Shown: positions 41,427-49,662 of the stretch, piece by piece
Numbering within the stretch: the stretch's first letter is position 1
Layout: the number at the start of each line of letters is the position of its first letter
From: Halarchaeum grantii
GTDB taxonomy: Archaea; Halobacteriota; Halobacteria; Halobacteriales; Halobacteriaceae
Length of the DNA stretch: 64,000 nt
Reading direction: 5' to 3'
Assembly: GCF_014647455.2 (NCBI RefSeq)
Contig: NZ_BMPF01000003.1
Coordinates: 1 to 64,000, forward strand
Translations under genes and position numbers: made by a program
Notes under the pieces: generated by a model
What the model was told of the DNA's origin: nothing
Database searches by the model: none
Seen by the model: the letters and a program-made list of their open reading frames with translations, nothing else

Positions 41427-41951
41427 ATGAGCGAGTTCGATCCGGCACCGGACACCGCGAGTACTGAGACGTCGTGGCCGGAGGGGATGGATACGTTCGA
41501 CCGCGTGTACGACGTCGTCCTCGGACTCTCGGAGTTGACGGACTATCACGCGATCGCGGACACCGCGTCGTGTTCGGTGAACGCGGCGAAGAAGCACCTC
41601 GACCGGCTCGCCGAGATGGGGGTCGCTCGCGCGGATACGGAGGCTCGGCCGGCGCGCTACGCGCGCGACGAGGGCTATCTCGAGTTTCGGGAGGCGAGTC
41701 GGATCGCCGCTGACCTCTCGGTCGAGGAGATCGTCGAACGCGTTGAGCGTCTGGAGGCCGAGCGTAACTCGTACGAGGACCGATTCGGGACGACGGACCC
41801 ATCGAGTGTCGACGTCTTCGCGGGCGACCACGAGACGGCCCACAAACGGATGACCGCGGTGAGCGACTGGCGGGCGACGATCCGCGATATCCGCCTCCAC
41901 GAGCTCGCGCGACAGCTTGCCCAACACGGCGGCCACCTCGTCCACGCCTAA
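41427..41951 (+). CDS. Winged-helix protein of two-gene module, copy 3 (DUF7342-like)
   Basis: The 174-residue protein (MSEFDPAPDTASTETSWPEG) has the winged helix FDRVYDVVLGLSELTDYHAI, CSVNAAKKHLDRLAEMGVAR and the wing ARPARYARDEGYLEFREASR, then a helical C-terminal domain. It aligns in layout with 7871 and 36689. Its stop shares one base with the ATG of the RWDRHP-motif gene (TAATG). Confidence 0.74.
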   Translation: MSEFDPAPDTASTETSWPEGMDTFDRVYDVVLGLSELTDYHAIADTASCSVNAAKKHLDRLAEMGVARADTEARPARYARDEGYLEFREASRIAADLSVEEIVERVERLEAERNSYEDRFGTTDPSSVDVFAGDHETAHKRMTAVSDWRATIRDIRLHELARQLAQHGGHLVHA

Positions 41952-42376
41952 TGGGCGATCGCGAGTCGACGGGGCCACCCGACCGACAGACACTCCGCCT
42001 CCTCGAACGCCACCTCTCGAGAGATGCCCGCATCGAGACGACGAGGTTCGACCCGGACACGTACGAACCCCGCCTCCTGCGCGCGCACTTCGATGCTGCA
42101 CGGTGGCCGACAGGTGTCGAGGTCGTTCGACTTGACGTTCGGTGGTTCGAGACGCGGGATTTCTCGTTCCACTACCTCGAATCGGGCGCGAACGAGTGGG
42201 AGTGTCGCTGGGATCGCCATCCGAACGACCACAATACGCGTGTCCATTTTCACCCGCCACCCGGTGTCGGGGATGCTGTCGACCTCGCGCTGTCGTCCCT
42301 GCATCCGCTCGACGTGCTCTCGACCGTCCGCACCGCAATCACGCAACGCCTCGACGACCATTGGACGACCGACTGA
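41951..42376 (+). CDS. RWDRHP-motif protein of two-gene module, copy 3
   Basis: The 141-residue protein has strands VEVVRLDVRWFETRDFSFHY, then WECRWDRHPNDHNTRVHFHP and a C-terminal helix. The two conserved boxes, RWDRHP and HFH, match the other two copies. Function unknown; candidate toxin. A decayed DUF5615-like gene starts at its stop codon. Confidence 0.66.
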   Translation: MGDRESTGPPDRQTLRLLERHLSRDARIETTRFDPDTYEPRLLRAHFDAARWPTGVEVVRLDVRWFETRDFSFHYLESGANEWECRWDRHPNDHNTRVHFHPPPGVGDAVDLALSSLHPLDVLSTVRTAITQRLDDHWTTD

Positions 42377-42620
42377 GGGCCAACCCCGTCTCCTGTGACG
42401 AGCGTGTCTGGACTCCCGTCGCCGACGGCTTCCGTCGACGCGGTTGGACGGTTCGAACAGCACGCGACGAAGGCACACTCGGTGACCCGGACTGCGAGTA
42501 CCTCTACTACGCGACCGAGAACGAATGGGTTCTCGCCACCTTCGACGACGACTTCTTCTCACTCGTCAAAGGGCGGAGAACTCCCGCATTCGGGCCTGAT
42601 CTACGCTTTTGGGCAGTGAG
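42373..42620 (+). pseudogene. Decayed DUF5615-like PIN protein
   Basis: The frame from CTG 42373 (overlapping the TGA of the preceding gene) reads CDERVWTPVADGFRRRGWTV, RTARDEGTLGDPDCEYLYYA and TFDDDFFSLVKG, the start of a DUF5615-type PIN-like toxin (D in 'CDE' and 'TFDDDF'). After a shift near 42570 the next frame gives GELPHSGLIYAFGQ and stops. The start codon and the tail are both damaged. Confidence 0.6.
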
Positions 42621-42920
42621 GGAACAACACTCCAAGCGGGTGACCAGCGGGGACCGATGGCGACGACTAGGGTCACCGATGCCCGACGATATCTGCAGGC
42701 GTGACCAGCGAGAGGTCGTCGCGCTCGTCAGGAGTCTGGCGCAGGCTCTCGGAGAACCCCCGACGACAGAAACAGCAGTAGTGGTTGTTGCCCTCCCTAC
42801 CTTCGGGGACGTCCAGTCGACCTCCACTGCGCTTGACGTCGGCGAGGTTCCCTTCGTGCATCTCGCGGGTCGTCTACGCACCTCCCCCGGCGACGAGCCA
42901 CTCGGTCGTGATGTACGTTC
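42621..42920. other. Intergenic debris after the DUF5615 remnant
   Basis: A frame with VVALVRSLAQALGEPPTTET looks partly coding but has no start or identifiable domain. No gene is supported. Confidence 0.3.
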
Positions 42921-43110
42921 TCAGGCGGACACTTGCTTCAAGATCTGCGGGGTGACGAGCAAGTCCAGGACCGCGATGGCGTAGGCGATGAGCTGCGTTG
43001 TGCCGTCGAGAAAGCTATACGCGACGAACGCTATCACGAGTGCGCCACTCAGACCGATCGCGTACCTGATTGCGGGGTTCGTGAATGGGTTCTGTTGGGC
43101 CACAAATACC
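42921..43110 (-). pseudogene. Truncated small membrane protein
   Basis: The minus strand ends with NPAIRYAIGLSGALVIAFVA, YSFLDGTTQLIAYAIAVLDL and LVTPQILKQVSA, two clear hydrophobic helices and a charged tail. No good start precedes them; the upstream part in the same frame looks non-coding. Probably the C-terminus of a small membrane protein. Confidence 0.45.
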
Positions 43111-43129
43111 GCTCTGGCTTGGGGGATTG

Positions 43130-43390
43130 TCAATCCTGAGCTTGTGTGGGCTGGAGGTGGTGTCGGTCTTCCCGACTGGAGTGACGGCGATTTCGCTGAC
43201 GAGCGCAGTAGCGAATCTCTCTTCGCGTTCGACAGCGATTTCGGGATACTCGTTTTGGCGGATATTGACACGGTCGGCTTGTAGATGAACGCGGTGTTCG
43301 AGTCCGTCGAACTGTTTGGCGGCACGAGGGATGGACATCGCCATACCGAGATTTATGACGTCCTCGAAGACGAGTGATGTCGCGTAGGTA
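43130..43390 (-). pseudogene. Gene fragment of unknown family
   Basis: The frame TYATSLVFEDVINLGMAMSI, PRAAKQFDGLEHRVHLQADR, NEYPEIAVEREERFATALVS and EIAVTPVGKTDT looks coding. It continues into a frame that overlaps the membrane-protein remnant and has no clear end, so it is likely decayed. Confidence 0.35.
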
Positions 43391-43391
43391 G

Positions 43392-43500
43392 TCGTGATAC
43401 CTCTTCCCGGCGAACGGGGGTCGGCTGGTTCCTGACGGCGCGGCGTCTCTCCGAACGGGTCGGCGGCGACACCGATGTCCCCACGGGCGTGCACTAGTCG
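43392..43500 (+). repeat. Remnant of dispersed sequence family A, copy 5
   Basis: CCCGGCGAACGG, CGGCTGG and CTGACGGCGCGGCGTCTC match 39437-39480 of the long copy in the same order. Only about 100 bases remain. Confidence 0.4.
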
Positions 43501-43625
43501 CGTTCCGAGTTATCGTCGTGGTCGGGAAGTTCGGCGCTCCACTCGCGATGCCGGTCGTCGTAATCCTCCTCGGACTGTTCGGCGACGGGGTCGAGGCCGG
43601 TCGCACTCGCGATGGGGGCAATCCT
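43498..43625 (-). pseudogene. C-terminal fragment of an unknown acidic protein
   Basis: The minus strand reads IAPIASATGLDPVAEQSEED, YDDRHREWSAELPDHDDNSE and RD before TAG at 43500-43498. The composition is haloarchaeal and coding-like, but the upstream part is missing. Confidence 0.35.
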
Positions 43626-43861
43626 GAGTGCCCGATTCACGTGGACAGCGAGTGCCGTGCGATGTCGATAGTGTCCGTAGTGCTAGTGACGAGCCACGGT
43701 CGGAGTGATCGAGTGGGCTGAAGAGGGCCTGACCTGCGTCATATTTCGGACTGATCTGTCTGTTGCGGTGTTCGGTCGTGAATGGTCTCCAGCCTGTCGT
43801 CCTCTCTGAGGAGTTGCGCCGCAACGCATAAGCCATTATCTCGATAATGATTACTTGGATA

Positions 43862-45247
43862 ATGACCTTCTATAATCGTGGCGCGGAACTCGAGGAACTC
43901 CGCACGGCACACGAGTCTCCGGACCACGAGTTTTACGTCGTGTATGGCCGCCGCCGCGTCGGCAAGACGGAGTTGCTCAAGGAGTTCTGCCGTGAGCGGC
44001 CACACCTCTATTTTCTTGCCGCCCAGGAAGCCGAAGACCGACAGCGTGAGAAGTTCGTCGAGCAGGTCGCGGCTCACTTCGACGACCGCGTGCCACGCAT
44101 CGAGGGATGGGATGAGGCGTTCGACTATCTCGCAGATCAGCTCGCTACCGAGCAAACGATCGTCGTCATCGACGAGTTCCCGTATCTCGTCGACGAGAAC
44201 GACTCGCTCCCCTCGTACATCCAGTCGTTCGTCGACGAACATCTTCGGGATACCGATTCGATGCTCGTTCTCTGTGGATCCAGTATCAGTACGATGGAGC
44301 CCGAGGTCTTAGGTCACGAGAGTCCACTCTATGGGCGGCGCACCGGCCAACTCGACGTGCAGCCGTTCTCGTTCCGGAACGCCCGCGACGTCATCGCGTA
44401 CGACCTAGCGGACGCGATTCGCTCGTACGCCGTGACCGGTGGGACGCCGATGTACCTCACGCTGTTCGACTACGCGGACTCACTCCCGGAGAACATTCGC
44501 GACCACATCCTGTCGCCAGCGGCGATCCTCTACAACGAACCGGAGTTCCTGTTACGCACCGAACTCCGCAATCCGGCCCGATACATGAGTATCCTGGAGG
44601 CCGTCGCGACGGGCCACACGACACCGAACGAGATTTCCGGCGCGACGGGAATCGATTCCGGCCCACTGTCGAAGTACTTGCAGACACTCCGGCGACTCCG
44701 GCTCCTCGATCGAACGGTTCCAGTCACCGCGTCGCCGAAGCAGTCGAAACGCTCCCGGTATCTCGTCGCCGATGAGTTCCTCCGTTTCTGGTTCCGATTC
44801 GTCGAACCGAATCGCTCCAGTATCGAGGAAGCCCCCCAGATCGTCTTGGACGGAACGATCGAACCCGGACTCCCCGATCACGTCGCGACGACGTTCGAGG
44901 ATGTGTGTGTAGAGGCAACGTGGGAAGCGATTCGGCAAGACGAACTCGGCCCGTACGCGGATGTTGGGCGCTGGTGGTACGGTGAAGACGAAATCGATAT
45001 CGTCGGCCTCGACCCGAACGACGATCGGATCCTGTTCGCTGAATGCAAGTGGACGAGTGAGCCTGTCGGGTATGGGTTAGTGGAGTCCCTTCGAGCGAAA
45101 GCCGATCGAGTGCGCTGGGGATCGGACACTCGGGATGAGGAGTTCGTGCTCTTCTCGAAGAGCGGGTTCGTCGACGGCCTCACCGAGGATCTCGATGACT
45201 CGTGGTCGCTGTTCAGCCTCGAGGAGTTAGACGACCTCCTCGTGTAG
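43862..45247 (+). CDS. Archaeal ATPase with C-terminal DUF234 (nuclease-like) domain
   Basis: The 461-residue protein starts at ATG 43862 (MTFYNRGAELEEL). Walker A is YGRRRVGKTELL (28-39) and Walker B TIVVIDEF (99-106), with SSISTME for sensor 1. A winged helix (about 240-290) precedes a DUF234-type domain that has the acidic core EIDIVGLD...ILFAECKW, the PD-(D/E)xK pattern. This family (COG1672-like) is common in archaeal mobile elements; role probably in defence or element maintenance. ATG 43847 is a possible earlier start. The TATA-like GATAATGATTACTTGGATAATG lies over the start region. Confidence 0.82.
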   Translation: MTFYNRGAELEELRTAHESPDHEFYVVYGRRRVGKTELLKEFCRERPHLYFLAAQEAEDRQREKFVEQVAAHFDDRVPRIEGWDEAFDYLADQLATEQTIVVIDEFPYLVDENDSLPSYIQSFVDEHLRDTDSMLVLCGSSISTMEPEVLGHESPLYGRRTGQLDVQPFSFRNARDVIAYDLADAIRSYAVTGGTPMYLTLFDYADSLPENIRDHILSPAAILYNEPEFLLRTELRNPARYMSILEAVATGHTTPNEISGATGIDSGPLSKYLQTLRRLRLLDRTVPVTASPKQSKRSRYLVADEFLRFWFRFVEPNRSSIEEAPQIVLDGTIEPGLPDHVATTFEDVCVEATWEAIRQDELGPYADVGRWWYGEDEIDIVGLDPNDDRILFAECKWTSEPVGYGLVESLRAKADRVRWGSDTRDEEFVLFSKSGFVDGLTEDLDDSWSLFSLEELDDLLV

Positions 45248-45310
45248 CGACTTCCGTGTCGTCGAGGAGACAGGACACGAGTCGTGACCGATGGGTCGAA
45301 TCAGTATTGG

Positions 45311-45664
45311 TCATTCCCCGTCTCCTGACTCTGTCTCCTTGACGTCCGTCGACCGTCGCTGATCGCGGATGTCCTGAAGGATCGCCTCGAGCGTCTCGGT
45401 GTCGTCGATCTGTTCGAGTTCGTCGACGAGTTCGGTGAGTCGTTGCTGGTGGGCGACGGTTTCGGAGTCGCCGTGCTCGGTCTCGATCTCCGTCAGGGTG
45501 ATGTGCCGGGCTTCACTCCATCCGCACGTCCAACATTGCCGGTGCAGAACCGCGCGTTCGCCGTCCTCGAGATCGACGATCGCGTCGCCGAGCTGTGTCG
45601 ACGGTGGCCACCGTGGGCCGACCTCTCGGGAGACGTACGACCCGCTGCAGTCCGGACACTCCAT
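45311..45664 (-). CDS. Zinc-ribbon and coiled-coil hypothetical protein
   Basis: The 117-residue protein (ATG 45664, MECPDCSGSYVS) has Cys pairs CPDC and CWTC forming a zinc ribbon in the N-terminal half and a C-terminal charged helix (ELVDELEQIDDTETLEAILQ). ATG 45673 is three residues earlier. Family not recognised; such proteins are often regulators or adaptors. Confidence 0.58.
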   Translation of the reverse strand: MECPDCSGSYVSREVGPRWPPSTQLGDAIVDLEDGERAVLHRQCWTCGWSEARHITLTEIETEHGDSETVAHQQRLTELVDELEQIDDTETLEAILQDIRDQRRSTDVKETESGDGE

Positions 45665-45884
45665 ACACCACACTCGCGCGGCGTACGCCTAAGTGTGACT
45701 GGATCGACCACACCGGACGCGTCCAGTCAGAGGCGACAGAAAGCACTTATACTGTCCTACGGTAGCGAACGAGCATGCGTTCGTACTCGGTGGTCGGAAA
45801 GCCACGGATTCGGTGACGCGGTCCGCACGACCACGCCCCCACAGGGCTCGTAGCGGGCTGTACCATCGGATCTGTGCTCCACAC

Positions 45885-46124
45885 ATGGATGACGCTGACC
45901 TCCTTCGACGCGAACTGCGTGCCGCACGTGAGGAACTCGTCCGCAAACGCGCTGACGCGGACGACCACGTCGCGACCACGAGCCAACTGCCGCTCATGCC
46001 CGAGCGTGACGACGAGTTCCTCCGACTCGCGCTCATGAGCATTGACAACCTCGAAACGCATATCGACCGCCTCGAACGCGACCTCGCAGACCTCGAAAAC
46101 GGCATCGACCACCCCGACGACTAA
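45885..46124 (+). CDS. Small coiled-coil protein, head of RNA-ligase gene set
   Basis: A 79-residue helical acidic protein (MDDADLLRRELRAAREELVR ...) with two heptad-like stretches and no other motif. It lies 12 bases before the first RNA-ligase gene in the same direction, so they likely form one transcript. It could be an assembly partner of the ligases. Confidence 0.6.
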   Translation: MDDADLLRRELRAAREELVRKRADADDHVATTSQLPLMPERDDEFLRLALMSIDNLETHIDRLERDLADLENGIDHPDD

Positions 46125-46136
46125 CCCCCATTCCCG

Positions 46137-46985
46137 ATGAAGAGCTACCCCTCGATTCCGCGTGTCGCGACCGCCCCGGACGGCCTCCTCGAGGACGGCC
46201 ACCTCTGGCTCGTCGAGAAGGTCGACGGCGCGAACTTCCGCTTTCAACTCCGGTCGTCGGGCGCGCTCCGCTTCGGCGATCGGAGCCACGTCTACGACGA
46301 CGCGGACGCGATGCCGACGGCGTACGCACACGCCGTTCGACACGTTCGCGAGCACCTCGACCGCGATGCGCTCCGCCGAGCGGTCGCCGACGTCGAAGAC
46401 GTCGTCTTCTTCGGCGAGGCGATGCATCACCACACGATCGACTACGACTGGGACCGAACGCCCTCCTTCCTCGGGTTCGACGTGTGGTCCGAAGCGGACG
46501 ACGCGTTCCGGCCGCCAGACGCCGCCGAGCAGATCTACGAGCGACTCGGCCTCCAGCCCGTGAACGTCTTCGAACGCGAAGTGAACACCCGCGACTTCGA
46601 CCCAGACGACTACGCCATCCCCACGTCGAAGTACCGCGATGGGCCCGCCGAGGGCGTCATCATCCGGGATAAGCAGGGCCGGCGGGCGAAACTCCTCCAT
46701 CCCGACTATCGCGAGGTCGACGACACCGTCCCCGTCGACGCGTCCGCCGAAGAACTCGCGACGCGGTACGCGACCCGACGACGCTTCGAGAAACTCCACG
46801 CGAAACTCGACGACCACGACCAACCCGCCACCGTCGACACCCTCTACCAGCGGATGCTGGAGGACATCCTCCGTGAGGAACACAAACAACTCCGGCACGG
46901 CAGCGAGCCCGTCGACATGCAGGCGTTCCGCTCCACGATCGCCGCCCGCACCCGCGCCTACCTCGATCCCGACCAAACCCTCTGA
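46137..46985 (+). CDS. RNA ligase family protein 1
   Basis: The 282-residue protein has the nucleotidyltransferase motifs of Rnl2-type RNA ligases: motif I EKVDGAN with nucleotide-binding K28, FFGEAM (91-96), EGVIIRDK (172-179) and motif V RRAKLL (182-187, K185). It would form an AMP adduct and seal RNA (or nicks in RNA) in the cytoplasm. ATG 46137 begins MKSYPSIPRV. A second, longer ligase gene follows after 18 bases with the same start pattern (MKVYPKIPRY), so the pair arose by duplication or pairs functionally. Confidence 0.84.
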   Translation: MKSYPSIPRVATAPDGLLEDGHLWLVEKVDGANFRFQLRSSGALRFGDRSHVYDDADAMPTAYAHAVRHVREHLDRDALRRAVADVEDVVFFGEAMHHHTIDYDWDRTPSFLGFDVWSEADDAFRPPDAAEQIYERLGLQPVNVFEREVNTRDFDPDDYAIPTSKYRDGPAEGVIIRDKQGRRAKLLHPDYREVDDTVPVDASAEELATRYATRRRFEKLHAKLDDHDQPATVDTLYQRMLEDILREEHKQLRHGSEPVDMQAFRSTIAARTRAYLDPDQTL

Positions 46986-47003
46986 CCACCACCCACCACA
47001 CCG

Positions 47004-48083
47004 ATGAAGGTCTATCCGAAAATCCCGCGCTACGACCATCCCGTCGTCCCAGATGACTTCTTCGACGCGGACGACCTCGTCGTCGTCGAGAAGTTCGACG
47101 GAAGCGCCTTCCGCTTCACGCTCTACGACGAACGCTACGCCGACAGCTATCCGAATCCCGTCGTCGAGGCCGCGGACGGCGACGGGAGTCTCGTTTTCGG
47201 GACGCGCCGCTCGATCATGGGCTGTCACCGCGACCCGCTCACGGAGATCGACGGTGCGCTCCACCGTGCAGTCCGCTGTCTCCGCGACGGCGTCGATACG
47301 GACGCACTTCGAGAGCTGCACGACGAGTACGGGAGCCCGGTCGTCGTTTACGCGGAGAACCTCGTCTACTCGACGCTCGACTACGGCTACACCGACCGTG
47401 AGCTCCCGGCGCTCGTGGGCTTCGACGTCCTCCCGTTTGATCGGATCGAGACGTACACACCACCGGGAAGCCCGTACGCGGAGACCTTCGCGGGCTTCCT
47501 CGATACGCCGACGACGTGGCGAATCCTCGACCGGATCCGTCGTGAGGACATCCCCACCGAACACGCGCTCGTCCCGGCGACCATCCTCGACGACCACGCC
47601 ACGATCGACCCAGACACGTACGACGTGCCACAGTCGTCTCTCAGCAACGGCGTCCACGCGGAAGGCGTCGTCGTGCGCAGCGACACCCAAGAGCGACGCG
47701 TCAAGATCGTCCGTGAGGCGTTCCACGAGCTGAACCGCGAACAGTTCGGCCAGAACCCCAGCGAGGCTGAGACGGGCGCCGAATACCTCGTCGCGACCTA
47801 CTGCACGCCCGCGCGGATCCGCAAAGAGGTGCGAACGATGGTCGTCGAGGACGGCCGCGAGTTCGGCCTCGACCTCGTCGACGACCTCTACCCGCGCGTC
47901 GTCGAGGACATCTGGGCCGAGAACTATCCCGAAATCATGCGCCTCGACAGAGCGATCGTTCCCGGCGAGGTGTATCCGCTCGCCGCGAAGCGCTGTGCCG
48001 CCGAACTCCGGAAGATGCAGACGAACGCCGAACTGAATGACACCGACCCGACGACGATCTGGCAGCACCTCACTGACAGATGA
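47004..48083 (+). CDS. RNA ligase family protein 2
   Basis: The 359-residue protein has motif I EKFDGSA with K30, a middle motif VVYAENLVY, EGVVVRSD and RRVKIVRE as motif V. The C-terminal domain of about 120 residues is absent from the first ligase and may set substrate choice. The TGA overlaps the next ATG by 4 nt (ATGA at 48080). Like its neighbour, it is assigned by motifs, and the natural RNA is unknown. Confidence 0.84.
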   Translation: MKVYPKIPRYDHPVVPDDFFDADDLVVVEKFDGSAFRFTLYDERYADSYPNPVVEAADGDGSLVFGTRRSIMGCHRDPLTEIDGALHRAVRCLRDGVDTDALRELHDEYGSPVVVYAENLVYSTLDYGYTDRELPALVGFDVLPFDRIETYTPPGSPYAETFAGFLDTPTTWRILDRIRREDIPTEHALVPATILDDHATIDPDTYDVPQSSLSNGVHAEGVVVRSDTQERRVKIVREAFHELNREQFGQNPSEAETGAEYLVATYCTPARIRKEVRTMVVEDGREFGLDLVDDLYPRVVEDIWAENYPEIMRLDRAIVPGEVYPLAAKRCAAELRKMQTNAELNDTDPTTIWQHLTDR

Positions 48084-49027
48084 CCGAGTATCCACGTGAC
48101 GAGATCAGCGGACGCGGTGGTGACCCCGAGGCGATCAGCGACCGCTATCGCGAGCAGCAACCCGAGTCGATCTCCGTCTCGTGGCCGGACTTCGTCGAGA
48201 CCGTCCGCAACGAGGACGACACGATCGAGTACATCGCCGCGATCCAGGACGCCCTCACCAGACTCGAGCGGCGCAAGCGCGAACGGGACACCACTATGCC
48301 CGTCTCGGCACGCTGGGAGACGGACGTCCAACAGCGCCTGATCGCGGCGTACGCGTTCGCGATTCCGACACGCGAGGCACTCGAGTATCTTCACGATCAG
48401 GGCCCACTTGTCGAGCTCGGTGCGTGGAAGGGATACTGGGCGTACGAACTCGATAACCGCGGCGTCGAGATCACCGCCTACGACGCCGATCCCGTCCTCA
48501 ACCCGTGGTTCCCGGTCGAAACGGGTGATCAGGACGTCCTGCTCCAGTACGGTGAGGCCGAGACGCTCGTGCTCTGCTGGCCGCCGGTCGGTCCGATGGC
48601 ATACGAGGCGCTCCTCCTCCACGATGGGGACGTCATCTACATCGGTGAACGACCGGGTGACGGGTTCAAGGCGTTCGCTGATATGCGGTTCTTCGACGTC
48701 CTCGACGCCCGCTACGAACACAGCACACAGATTGACCTGCCGAGCCATCCAGGTGCAAAGGACGACCTCCGTCGAACGTACGAGGAGGAGTATGGCGGTG
48801 TCGCGTACACGAAGCACCGACTCGCCTGCACACTCTTCGAGCAGCCGTACCTCACGACGAAGACCGTCATGCGACGCTTCGATGTCGAGCAATCCACCGC
48901 CTATCGGGCGATCACCGCGCTCGAAGACGCCGGCGTCCTTGAGGAGGTTCCCGGAGGCGGCCCCCGACAGGAGTATCGCGCTCGCGAGATCTTCGACATC
49001 CTCGAACAACCACCACAGACGTACTAA
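48080..49027 (+). CDS. Chimeric protein: methyltransferase-like N-terminus, Fic winged-helix C-terminus
   Basis: The 315-residue frame joins two unrelated parts. Residues 1-225 look like a class I SAM-dependent methyltransferase: PLVELGAWKGYWAYEL as motif I, ITAYDADP after the second strand and LVLCWPPVGPMAY as the catalytic NPPY-type loop. From about residue 227 (48757) it reads DDLRRTYEEEYGGVAYTKHR to the stop, which is the C-terminal winged helix of the Fic protein at 40098, nearly base for base. A recombination replaced the natural 3' end. The start is coupled to the RNA ligase. Confidence 0.75.
   Translation: MTEYPRDEISGRGGDPEAISDRYREQQPESISVSWPDFVETVRNEDDTIEYIAAIQDALTRLERRKRERDTTMPVSARWETDVQQRLIAAYAFAIPTREALEYLHDQGPLVELGAWKGYWAYELDNRGVEITAYDADPVLNPWFPVETGDQDVLLQYGEAETLVLCWPPVGPMAYEALLLHDGDVIYIGERPGDGFKAFADMRFFDVLDARYEHSTQIDLPSHPGAKDDLRRTYEEEYGGVAYTKHRLACTLFEQPYLTTKTVMRRFDVEQSTAYRAITALEDAGVLEEVPGGGPRQEYRAREIFDILEQPPQTY
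48757..49027 (+). repeat. Duplicate of the Fic gene's last 270 bp
   Basis: The segment matches 41006-41276 with about fifteen differences by eye, most of them silent third-position changes. The joint at GACGACCTCCG is sharp. Direction is the same as the parent. Confidence 0.85.
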
Positions 49028-49662
49028 GTCGCGTCCCGCACTCAGCTCGCCGAGATGGTCGTCGTCTTCACCACACTCACGAGTCTCGGCGAACACGACA
49101 CACACGTCAATCGCCTCCGACGCGCCCGGCGGGCTCCGCAAGACCCTCCAGAGATGTGGATTCGGGACGGGTGAGTGGGGCTGGTCGGAGTGAGGACTGG
49201 GGCGCTGGTGGTGGCGTCGATGGGGGGGTGTCGGGGTGTGAGCGGGATGGTGTGTGGGGACTGTTTCACCCCCGAATCGCGTCCAAAATCGGTCGCAGTC
49301 ACTCGGCTTTCGACCCGGTGGCGGCCGGGGTCGCGGCGTCGACGTCACCGACTCCCGGCGTCGAGCCGGCCACCGTTGCGCACGTACTGTGGGTGCCCGG
49401 GACACCGCGAATCCGGCAGCCGTGGGCGGTGACACGCCACCGACGCCGACTCGGACGCCCACCTCACACGACGCCCGACCCATGCTCGGGCGCCCCCGGC
49501 CAGCCTTCACCGTCGCGGTGTCTGCGCTGCGCCGAGGCGATTTCCAACAGCACAGAGGAGACCCACCCGGGGTATTCGGGTCGAAGGCGGAGTAGACGAT
49601 CCCCATCGTGTATCGCGAAAGGACCGACGTCGGTCCGCCACATCCGGTCGACCGCCCGATGG
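49028..49662. other. Intergenic stretch without a convincing gene
   Basis: The region is GC-rich with strongly open frames on both strands. None shows a start, motif or composition I would accept. It probably contains the boundary between the accessory island and the chromosome. A frame reading THSTCATVAGSTPGVGDVDA on the minus strand is the least unlikely, but lacks a start. Confidence 0.4.

Noticed and set aside
45747-48095. 782-codon minus-strand frame
   Set aside because: It lies opposite the two RNA ligase genes, whose motifs are unmistakable; the valine/aspartate-rich product is an antisense artefact.
47924-49606. 560-codon minus-strand frame
   Set aside because: Covers the antisense of the chimeric gene and a non-coding stretch; no domain and unusual composition.
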